A stretch of 37,721 bases of DNA from Eubacteriaceae bacterium (GTDB lineage: Bacteria > Bacillota > Clostridia > Eubacteriales > Anaerofustaceae), in contig JAFZLL010000012.1 in NCBI GenBank assembly GCA_017551505.1, forward strand, positions 1 to 37,721. The letters are read 5' to 3'. Positions 13,900-20,656 of this stretch are shown here, piece by piece. Under the pieces are notes generated by a model. The model worked only from the letters and a program-made list of their open reading frames with translations, did no database searches and was not told where the DNA came from. The translations under genes were made by a program, and so were the position numbers. Position 1 is the stretch's first letter. Each line of letters begins with the position of its first letter.

Positions 13900-14464
13900 C
13901 CACCTCCTTTCCCTTGTCGATCACGGCCTGCGCCTTTTCTTCCTCTGAACCGTCAAGCAGGAGATTCAGAAGATACTCCACGTAGTCCCTTTTGTGCATG
14001 GCCTCCACGAACAGGGGATGGAAATCATCATCCGGCGATACCGGGGCATAGGCATTAGCCCACTCGTTCAGGAGGTGGTAATAATCGCAGTAGACATCAT
14101 AGATCCGGTCCACTGCCTGATCAAAAAGCTGTTTCTCCGTCCGTTCACGCTTGGCTTTCTGGCGAATGCCAGGCTGAACTTCCGGCCTGTTCTCCGCAGT
14201 CACCGTCAGGCCCATATCTTCTATGAGCTTTCCTGCGGCATCGTAGGGCGGCAGGCCAAACAGCTTTGAGGCGAACTGGATCACGTCACCTTTTTCCTGA
14301 CATCCGAAGCAGATGAAATTCTTATCGACCTTCATGCTCGGTGTCTTGTCCGGATGAAACGGGCAGAGCATCATGCCTTTCCGGTTGACCTTGTAACCGT
14401 AATGGACGGCAACATCACGGGTGCTGACCTGCTCTTTGACCTGCGAATAGAGTCCCAAATACAT
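13721..14464 (-). CDS. CHC2 zinc-finger DNA primase-like protein
   Basis: The 247-residue protein opens with a primase zinc ribbon: C34-P-F-H37 and C52-F-G-C55, with K-T-P-S-M-K between, as in DnaG CHC2 domains. The region about 60-85 (VIQFASKLFGLPPYDAAGKL) continues the fold. There is no TOPRIM domain, as usual for element-encoded versions. The last ~50 residues overlap the VapE frame and are unusually rich in Ser, Gly, Arg and Cys. They may be an extension gained by losing an earlier stop. It probably primes element replication together with VapE. ATG at 14464; a GTG lies one codon earlier. Confidence 0.78.
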   Translation of the reverse strand: MYLGLYSQVKEQVSTRDVAVHYGYKVNRKGMMLCPFHPDKTPSMKVDKNFICFGCQEKGDVIQFASKLFGLPPYDAAGKLIEDMGLTVTAENRPEVQPGIRQKAKRERTEKQLFDQAVDRIYDVYCDYYHLLNEWANAYAPVSPDDDFHPLFVEAMHKRDYVEYLLNLLLDGSEEEKAQAVIDKGKEVDALERRIREYRSGDGECSARSGSTCPAGYDRGRDPGSSGCDREGSGQEQYHERGADPVL

Positions 14465-14536
14465 CACCTTCTTTCTTGTCCGGACATAGAAAAAGCGCCG
14501 GTCTCCATCGGTAAACTCAAGAGAAACTGGCGCTTG

Positions 14537-15793
14537 TCATCTGTCCATATTCTGTTGTTTCTTCTTGCGGGTCTGGTCCTGTTCGGCCCTTCTCGCCGCA
14601 TTGGCGGCATCGACCTCGGCCTTGTTTCTGGCAAGCAGCTCCCGGATGGATCTGCGGATCGGCTCCTTAGCCTCGTCCTTCCTTTCCGGTTCCCGGAAGA
14701 TCTGCTTCAGCTTCGTGCTGATCGCCTGCGTCATTCCGGAGAAGGTCTGAAGGAGGTTTCCGAAGATCTGGTTGGCGAACTTCTTCTTTTCCGGGGAAAG
14801 CGCCGGATCGCCGACTACCTTCTTTCCGTGATGCATGACTATATCGAAATCAGCGTTATGGGTTTCCTCGACCACCTTGTCCGTTACAACTTCGACTGCT
14901 TTCTCATAGGCCACCTCGGAGACTTCCTCGACAAAAGCCTCGGTATCCTCGATGCGGACCGTGATGGCCTGAAGCTCGGCCTCCTTCGCGGAAATCGTCT
15001 GGTCCTGAACCGCGATCTTTTCCTTTTGCTTCATCAGGATGTAGTCCTGCTTCTCCAGATACTTCCGGCCTCCGTATTCCGGCTCGTGGTCCAGATGCAG
15101 TCCGTGCCTCTCGCAGATATCAAAAAGCATGGCGCGGCAGGCGGCATCAAAAGTCATCTTTCTGTTATTCAGCTTACCCGGCTTCTGATCCGGATTCGGA
15201 AGATCGAATCCCAGAGCTTCCAGCGCTTTTTCCTGCTGCGGGGCCACCTCTCCATAACGGTTTTCACAATCGAACACATGGCGCTCATGGATGTGCGGAG
15301 TCGATTCGTCCAGATGCAGTGACCAGTCCAAGATGTGGATGTGCTCACCGAACCGGCGCTCAAATTCCTCAAAGAACTCCATGGCGATCTGTGCAAGAAC
15401 GTCCGGCGGGACCGACTGCTCCATTGTCCCGATCTGGATCAGCGATTCTTCCGGGCAGGTCTTTTTGTCTTTTAGGAGATCCTCCGGGGTTCTGTCTCTG
15501 CTTGAATGTCCGGTCTGCCTGTTCCGTTCATGCTGTCCTTCGCAGTAATCGAGATAGTGTTCCAGATAGTAAGTCCGCTCGACCTGCTCGAAGGAATAAA
15601 CGATTTTGTCCTCCTGTTCCTGATCGGCGGGGAAGTGAAATCCCTGATAGCAGTCCCAGTAGACGTTTTGCTTGGCCCGGTCCTGATCGATATGATCACT
15701 GTTGGCGATATCGAATCTGCGGTCATTGTGTTTTGGATTGAAGGTCCCGTTCTTGCCGGACCTTCCATTGTGCCTTGTCATTTTCAGCGGCAA
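14537..15793 (-). CDS. MobV/Pre-type plasmid recombination-mobilization relaxase
   Basis: The 418-residue protein contains the MobV/Pre histidine motif H-L-D-E-S-T-P-H-I-H (160-169), which binds the metal ion for cutting DNA at oriT. It has a conserved N-terminal R-H-N-G region (about 7-10) and a long C-terminal coiled coil (about 255-310) as in this family. It would nick the element for mobilization by a helper conjugative system. The best start is a TTG at 15793, because GGAGG lies 8 bp upstream of it; the first in-frame ATG (15781) is 20 bp from that site. Confidence 0.82.
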   Translation of the reverse strand: MPLKMTRHNGRSGKNGTFNPKHNDRRFDIANSDHIDQDRAKQNVYWDCYQGFHFPADQEQEDKIVYSFEQVERTYYLEHYLDYCEGQHERNRQTGHSSRDRTPEDLLKDKKTCPEESLIQIGTMEQSVPPDVLAQIAMEFFEEFERRFGEHIHILDWSLHLDESTPHIHERHVFDCENRYGEVAPQQEKALEALGFDLPNPDQKPGKLNNRKMTFDAACRAMLFDICERHGLHLDHEPEYGGRKYLEKQDYILMKQKEKIAVQDQTISAKEAELQAITVRIEDTEAFVEEVSEVAYEKAVEVVTDKVVEETHNADFDIVMHHGKKVVGDPALSPEKKKFANQIFGNLLQTFSGMTQAISTKLKQIFREPERKDEAKEPIRRSIRELLARNKAEVDAANAARRAEQDQTRKKKQQNMDR

Positions 15794-15877
15794 CTGTCAT
15801 TCCTCCTTTTTTGAAAATCATGGTTTGCTCCTGCCTCCTGAACCCACGAAAACAGGAGATTTTGTCGGCAGGTAATA

Positions 15878-15914
15878 CCCAGTACTAAGTGTCGGTTCCC
15901 ATCACTTAACTGGG
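15878..15914. other. Candidate oriT hairpin upstream of the relaxase
   Basis: CCCAGTACTAAGTG (15878-15891) pairs with CACTTAACTGGG (15903-15914) apart from a 2-nt bulge. It lies about 85 bp upstream of the relaxase start, the usual oriT position in MobV systems. A second hairpin, CAAGGG/CCCTTG, follows at 15964-15983. The stretch 15794-16076 holds no believable gene. Confidence 0.45.
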
Positions 15915-16076
15915 CGGGGCCTTGCCCTCGACCCGCGCCGGACGTTTCTCCCCGGCACCCAGACAAGGGATTGCATCCCCTTGACCTTGCTCCGTAAGAA
16001 TTGATCCTCGCTGTTGGCCAGACAGCTCGTTTCAGTCCTTCCGGCTTTTTGCGGAACTGCTCGCCGGACAGTCCCA

Positions 16077-16136
16077 CAAAAAAAGCCGCTGAGTGTTCGC
16101 TGCCATCACCGGAGTGACGGAGCGAAGCTCAACGGC
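16077..16136 (-). terminator. Terminator of the R-M/Vsr cargo operon
   Basis: On the minus strand a long stem (GCCGTTGAG...CTCAGCGGC, with inner CGCT/AGCG pairing) is followed by eight T residues (16077-16084). It lies about 135 bp after the vsr stop and separates cargo from the mobilization genes. The remaining 16137-16269 carries a short in-frame remnant ending EYDKDQGIALVEVR on the minus strand and nothing else I can name. Confidence 0.8.
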
Positions 16137-16269
16137 TTCCTCATCTGACTTCGACCAGGGCGATGCCTTGGTCTTTGTCATATTCGGTTTTCACAGGATC
16201 GCCTTGAGGTCAATCCTATGTAGTGGGCAAAACAAAAGCGGCCAGCCCTTTCGGTTGATCGCCTTCGCT

Positions 16270-16725
16270 TTACTCGTTATTCGGCTCAGATTCTACTTCG
16301 CTAATCATGTTATCAAAGATTGCCTCTTCGATAACCCTAACACATTCGTCAGGATTCTTTTGTATTTCTTCTCCCCAGAAATGAATAACTGTCCACCCAA
16401 GAGGCATGAGCTTTTGATCGTTCTCATGATCCCTTTGCATATTTCTTTCAATCTTGTTAATCCAAAAATCCGGGTTATTTCCTCTTTGAAGCCGTTGCTT
16501 CTTGTCTTCCCAGTCCTTACCATGCCAAAACTCACTATCGCAGAAAACAGCAACCTTCTGTCTGGTCAGGGCAATATCGGGAGATCCTGGGAGCTTCTTG
16601 TAATTCTTCCTGTATCTATACCCCTTGTGCCATAAAGCTTTTCTCAAAAGAACCTCAATACTTGTATCTTTTGAGCGATTGCCCCGCATACTTTTTCGTC
16701 TTTGTTCAGGAGTAAGGACGTCCAT
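16270..16725 (-). CDS. vsr: Very short patch repair endonuclease
   Basis: The 151-residue protein matches Vsr throughout: RRKSMRGNRSKDTSIEVLLR (about 9-28), GYRYRKNYKKLPGSPDIAL with catalytic Asp50, and VAVFCDSEFWHGKDW (about 58-72), which holds the metal-site His68. It nicks 5' to the T of T:G mismatches that arise when 5-methylcytosine deaminates. This protects the methylase's own target sites from C-to-T mutation. GGGAG precedes the ATG. It is the last gene of the cargo operon, 27 bp after the endonuclease gene. Confidence 0.93.
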   Translation of the reverse strand: MDVLTPEQRRKSMRGNRSKDTSIEVLLRKALWHKGYRYRKNYKKLPGSPDIALTRQKVAVFCDSEFWHGKDWEDKKQRLQRGNNPDFWINKIERNMQRDHENDQKLMPLGWTVIHFWGEEIQKNPDECVRVIEEAIFDNMISEVESEPNNE

Positions 16726-16752
16726 AACAATTACTCCCTTCGTTCCCTACAG

Positions 16753-17964
16753 TTAAAGCTGCGCAAGATCGTACTCTACCGGATCCCCTAATAGCAATCC
16801 GATATCCTCTGGCCGCATCTTAAATAGCATACCGTGATCTCTCCATCTGCCATCCTCTTTGAAATGTGCGGCCAGATCCAAAGTAATCTTCCCGTTGTCT
16901 AACAGGGGAGCCAAAAGCGACGCGTTCGGCTGCTTGGTATGAAGGACCTTATCGTACCGGAAAAACTCTCTGCCATTACGATCTTCGGAAACAGCTTTAA
17001 CCCAAAAGGTCTCATGGTGCTTTAGTAATAATGCACTTTTCAAGTTGGCCATCTGCCAAGAAGAAACATATTTCATGAGGCGCTGTTCCTGGGCATATTT
17101 CATTTCCAGCCTATCAGCAGCAGTGTTCACTTCCAATTCAAGTCCGTATGCGTTTACTCTCTGGGTAGTAAAGGTTTCATAAAGCTGAAGTCTGGCAAGT
17201 GTCGATCCGCGAGGAACTTGCCATTTACCATATGTTTCGACAATCTCCCTATAGGTTAATCCATCATCTGGCACTTTTGTAAACAGGGTAGAACGAGTTG
17301 TGGCTCGTTCAGCTCCGTGTCTTGTTAAGCGGGTAGTCTTTAATTCAATGCCCTTATAGTCAGGGGCTCTGGAATTATTCCGTTCAATTCCAAGGGCGTG
17401 TTCCAAAGTATCGCCAACACCGGGATCACCGGGGGTAATCGATGGAAGGAAACCACCATCGTGAATGATTTTGATCTTGTGTAGCAATTCAAGGGAAACC
17501 GATTGCTTGCTATACTTTATCTGCTGAAGCAGATCATAAACAAATCCATGTTGTAGCAACGAATTGCGTATCGTAGCATTTGACAAGTTCAACACATGGA
17601 TCTTGTTCTCAAAAACAAATAGGGAGAGCAGGTTCTTCGGATTGCAATACTGCCTGAGGTTCTTAAACCATATTCTCGGATCCCCTTTTTTCGTAACCGG
17701 CCTATAAAGGGAAGCTTCCGTCTCAATAAGGCCATCTGCGGTTACGAAGAATGACGGCCACATCTTTTTTGCCGCTGGTCCCTGTTCCTGAAGTTCGTAA
17801 TCATGGATCCCCTCATCCTTGAGCAGTTCCCTGACAGATCCTATCGCATCCATGATGGACTTATCATAACCAGTGGGAGTAGGGACCAGAAAAGCAACCG
17901 ATACCCCAACGTCGGCAAATACTGGAAGGAATTGATCTATGTTTATATCAGACATAGCTAACAT
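16753..17964 (-). CDS. MvaI/BcnI-family type II restriction endonuclease with extra N-terminal domain
   Basis: A 403-residue protein. Residues ~165-403 match the MvaI/BcnI family: GDPGVGDTLEHALGIERNN leading to the catalytic P-D202-Y-K-G-I-E207-L-K209, a PD-(D/E)xK site. The known enzymes are about 240 residues. Here an extra ~160-residue N-terminal part (ending SLYRPVTKKGDPRIWFKNL and NLSNATIRNSLL) may help target recognition or regulation. The ATG at 17964 is chosen because GGGAGGA lies 6 bp upstream. Prototype family members cut CCWGG or CCSGG; the exact target here is not determined. Confidence 0.8.
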   Translation of the reverse strand: MLAMSDINIDQFLPVFADVGVSVAFLVPTPTGYDKSIMDAIGSVRELLKDEGIHDYELQEQGPAAKKMWPSFFVTADGLIETEASLYRPVTKKGDPRIWFKNLRQYCNPKNLLSLFVFENKIHVLNLSNATIRNSLLQHGFVYDLLQQIKYSKQSVSLELLHKIKIIHDGGFLPSITPGDPGVGDTLEHALGIERNNSRAPDYKGIELKTTRLTRHGAERATTRSTLFTKVPDDGLTYREIVETYGKWQVPRGSTLARLQLYETFTTQRVNAYGLELEVNTAADRLEMKYAQEQRLMKYVSSWQMANLKSALLLKHHETFWVKAVSEDRNGREFFRYDKVLHTKQPNASLLAPLLDNGKITLDLAAHFKEDGRWRDHGMLFKMRPEDIGLLLGDPVEYDLAQL

Positions 17965-17982
17965 TGTCATTCCTCCCACATA

Positions 17983-19962
17983 TTATTTCAGATGTTTTAT
18001 GATTTCAGTCGCTATCGCTCTTGCCATGAGGGGCGGTACTGCGTTCCCCACCTGGGTAAACTGCGGTGTTTCAAGCTTCCTTCGATCACCGCCGGTAGTT
18101 CGCTTTCCTTGGAAAACAAAGGAATCATCAAAGCTCTGGATCCTTGCCATTTCCCTTACCGTCAGGGAACGGTTTGAGGCATAATGGACATAATCATCAG
18201 GCATTGTAGTGATGGTCATGGACTGGGTTTCGGGATCCAGGACAGTGTAGTTGCGTTTCTTTGTTTCAAGCAAGGGGTTTTCCGGATCGGCAGCTTGAGC
18301 TTCATGGTAACCACCATAACGCCTCATTAAAGCATAACGGGCCTGCACCTCTTCATTGTGCCTTGATGTTTCATGGTTTTGAAGCGTAGCATATTTGAAG
18401 CCATTTGGATCGACTTCCCCGATTGCATTGGCGGGGGTGTAAACTGGTTTCTGTTCTAATAGTTTCGGGAAACGTTTAGGATCCAAACGGCCCTTCTTGC
18501 TCCACTCGGAAAACGTTAAGCCGTCCTCTGACGGTTTTCCATCGACCTTTCTTTTGATGCTCCCAGCTTTCGTTTTAGCGAACCTCGTTGCAAAGGAGCT
18601 GTCATAATCATAAGGATGGTCACCTATTCCAATATAATCCAGATCTCCAATAGCCTCCGCTACTGTTACCTTTTCCTCTGGACCAACCGTAAACGGGATG
18701 TGGTCAATGACATCCTGATCATTTCTGCACCCCACAAAAATAACCCTTTGTCTGTTCTGAGGAACCCCATAGTTTGATGCTAAAAGTACTTGTTCCCCAG
18801 TCACACGGTACAAAGCCACTTGTTCTGATAGCGCGACAAAAGAATCGTAATCCGGGCAGCCCTTCATCAGAGAGAGAACTCTCTGCATAGTTTCAAAGGC
18901 TCCCTCCTGAAGGATCTCTAAAGCAAGCTTAGTCCTCTGCACAACTGCGACTGTCTTTTCATTGTTCGTGACTGAGCAAAGATAATCACACTGCTTCAGT
19001 GCGGTTTCAAAGATGCTTGAGATGTCAAGACTATCTGTTATACTGTCAAAGCTCTCCTTGTATGCACTTCTTTTAAGCTGGGCAGTGTTGATGTGATACT
19101 TGACCAGTCTGGCAATACGTTCCAAATCGTTCTGTGAAGCAATCAGCGAAAGTGCCTGACGTATTACATTCCGATCATCTTCAGCTACGACCTTATTGTT
19201 GCGGTAAGCTTCAACAAACGCACCGGACAGTTCATCACACAATGCTTTCAGAACCGGGTTGTCAATCTCGGTTTTGTTGTCCAGAATAGCCTTATTCATA
19301 AAAGCCTTCTGCTTATCGGTCAGAGGGAGTCCCTTTATTGCTTTCCTGCTTGCAAGATAATCGATCCGGCGTTGCCGTTCTGCTTCATTTTCAGCTATCC
19401 ATGCTTTCAGTACTCGAAGGGAAAGGGTAAGTTCATCAGACCTAATATCTGAGGCTTCGCATTTCTCTACGAATAGCTTCAAATGGTCATAGTCAACGAT
19501 ATTCCTGATTTCCTTCAGGATTCTCTCCTTGACTTTACCGTTATCTTTTGTGAGGATGCCGTAGACATTCTCCATTATGAAATACTTAGGACGGATTGCC
19601 TCTATCACCTTCAGGTAATAGGAAAACAAATCGTCCTTCTTGTCGTTTTTCCTGCGTTCACCAGCAAGTGAAAAAGACTGACAAGGAGGGCCGCCTGTCA
19701 GCACATCGATACTTTGATCCCCAAAGTTCATTTGGATTCGTTCTAACAATTCCTCTATGAAGTCCGGGTCAGTGATATCCTTTGTGAGAAACACCGTGTC
19801 GAGGCCAAGCTGCTCGTTGTACCTCATCCTGTGAGTCACTTCGCAGGTCGGGTTGATATCAGACCCAAGAAGGAAATCAAATGTCTTTCCGTTTTCCTCT
19901 ACTTGAAGAAAACCCTCGGAGAATCCTCCGGCTCCGGCAAACATATCAATAAAGGTTGCCAT
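17983..19962 (-). CDS. DNA (cytosine-5-)-methyltransferase with a large internal insertion
   Basis: The 659-residue enzyme has all key C5-methylase motifs: I FAGAGGFSEG (8-17), IV GGPPCQSFS with catalytic Cys94, VI ENV (131-133), VIII QNRQRV (402-407), IX RSLTVREMARIQSF (598-611) and X QVGNAVPP (637-644). Motifs VI and VIII are ~270 residues apart, against about 40 in M.HhaI, so ~230 extra, mostly helical residues are inserted. The target-recognition region lies at about 410-595. It methylates sites recognised by the endonuclease 18 bp downstream. AAAGGTGG precedes the ATG. Confidence 0.93.
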   Translation of the reverse strand: MATFIDMFAGAGGFSEGFLQVEENGKTFDFLLGSDINPTCEVTHRMRYNEQLGLDTVFLTKDITDPDFIEELLERIQMNFGDQSIDVLTGGPPCQSFSLAGERRKNDKKDDLFSYYLKVIEAIRPKYFIMENVYGILTKDNGKVKERILKEIRNIVDYDHLKLFVEKCEASDIRSDELTLSLRVLKAWIAENEAERQRRIDYLASRKAIKGLPLTDKQKAFMNKAILDNKTEIDNPVLKALCDELSGAFVEAYRNNKVVAEDDRNVIRQALSLIASQNDLERIARLVKYHINTAQLKRSAYKESFDSITDSLDISSIFETALKQCDYLCSVTNNEKTVAVVQRTKLALEILQEGAFETMQRVLSLMKGCPDYDSFVALSEQVALYRVTGEQVLLASNYGVPQNRQRVIFVGCRNDQDVIDHIPFTVGPEEKVTVAEAIGDLDYIGIGDHPYDYDSSFATRFAKTKAGSIKRKVDGKPSEDGLTFSEWSKKGRLDPKRFPKLLEQKPVYTPANAIGEVDPNGFKYATLQNHETSRHNEEVQARYALMRRYGGYHEAQAADPENPLLETKKRNYTVLDPETQSMTITTMPDDYVHYASNRSLTVREMARIQSFDDSFVFQGKRTTGGDRRKLETPQFTQVGNAVPPLMARAIATEIIKHLK

Positions 19963-19989
19963 TTCTATTCCACCTTTCCAAATTCCGGG

Positions 19990-20181
19990 TTATAAAGCGC
20001 TCTTGCCACTCTTGACCCACTCGTCAAGTTCAGAGCATTTGAACTTCCAGAGCTTTCCTATTTTGCAGGCTGGAATGTCCTTTTCCTTCTTGATCCATTC
20101 GCGAAGCGTTGATACCTTGATGCCCAGATGTTCGGCTGCCTCTTCAATACCTATCCATTTTTCTGTGTTTTCTGTATTCAT
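19990..20181 (-). CDS. Helix-turn-helix DNA-binding protein (excisionase/MerR-like), first gene of the R-M operon
   Basis: The 63-residue protein has the HTH_17-type fold: IGIEEAAEHLGIKVSTLREWI (about 10-30), then the wing K-I-G-K-L-W-K-F-K and a C-terminal DEWVKSG. The start at 20181 follows GAGGTG by 7 bp; the longer frame runs into the promoter. It stands 27 bp before the methyltransferase under a promoter full of AAACCTGG repeats. A controller role like that of R-M C-proteins is therefore likely, although those are Xre-type. It could instead be an element excisionase. Confidence 0.75.
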   Translation of the reverse strand: MNTENTEKWIGIEEAAEHLGIKVSTLREWIKKEKDIPACKIGKLWKFKCSELDEWVKSGKSAL

Positions 20182-20221
20182 TCGTTGCACCTCGCACTTC
20201 AATGCACATTGATACCCATGT

Positions 20222-20277
20222 ATGATATCAGATTTTTCCCAGGTTTTCAACCAGTTTCTCCAGGTTTAGCCAGGTTT
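20222..20277 (-). promoter_or_regulatory. Promoter and operator-like repeats of the R-M operon
   Basis: On the minus strand TTGAAA (20245-20250), a 17-bp spacer and TATCAT (20222-20227). Three AAACCTGG copies (20239-20246, 20260-20267, 20270-20277) and one variant, GAAACTGG (20251-20258), lie about 9-12 bp apart. One lies inside the spacer and touches the -35; the rest lie just upstream. Confidence 0.65.
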
Positions 20278-20297
20278 ACAAATACTCTTTCGCTTAT

Positions 20298-20346
20298 AAA
20301 AAAAGCCGCCCCCCCTGACGACCAGACGGACGGCTTTCATTTTTCC
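20298..20346 (-). terminator. Terminator after the recombinase/CD1845-like genes
   Basis: GCCG(C)CC and GG(A)CGGC arms (20305-20334). The minus-strand side runs into seven T residues (A-run 20298-20304). The plus-strand side also has a T5 tract, so it can work in both directions. It separates the recombinase unit from the R-M promoter. Confidence 0.75.
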
Positions 20347-20356
20347 CCTGTGGACC

Positions 20357-20656
20357 TTAAAGCCTGATTAGCTTTTTTACCTTTCCATTTACTACGGAAA
20401 TTGCAGTCAATATCCCTTCACCAGCTATCGGAATCATAAAAAATACGAATCCAGTCAGAATCATCTTTAAAACGTCCGATCCACCAGTCAGTCCTAAAAA
20501 GTAGGACGCGACTCCCGCCAAAAAGAAGAGTCCGGCCAACAGATTAAAGACCACTGACGAGACGCTGATCAGGAAGATCCCGGCCCACTCCAACAGCTTC
20601 AATAACAGCATCAGCGGCAGGACTGCCAGCTTTGCGAACCATTTCAGAAATATCAT
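20357..20656 (-). CDS. Small integral membrane protein, CD1845-like
   Basis: The 99-residue protein is mostly membrane segments: LAVLPLMLLLKLLEWAGIFL, VVFNLLAGLFFLAGVASYFL and ILTGFVFFMIPIAGEGILTA, with basic ends. It resembles the CD1845 family that accompanies clostridial integrative elements; its role is unknown. The ATG at 20656 is preceded by AGAGGA and a GGAG further upstream. Its first 113 bases overlap the recombinase frame. It may be needed for mobilization or may be a passenger. Confidence 0.65.
   Translation of the reverse strand: MIFLKWFAKLAVLPLMLLLKLLEWAGIFLISVSSVVFNLLAGLFFLAGVASYFLGLTGGSDVLKMILTGFVFFMIPIAGEGILTAISVVNGKVKKLIRL

Noticed and set aside
15784-16077. A 97-codon minus-strand frame upstream of the relaxase
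   Set aside because: It covers the oriT-like hairpins, has odd composition and no family. It is better explained as non-coding mobilization region.
16137-16269. A further cargo gene ending EYDKDQGIALVEVR on the minus strand
   Set aside because: The open stretch is only about 20 codons after an in-frame TGA, with no start. At most it is a remnant.
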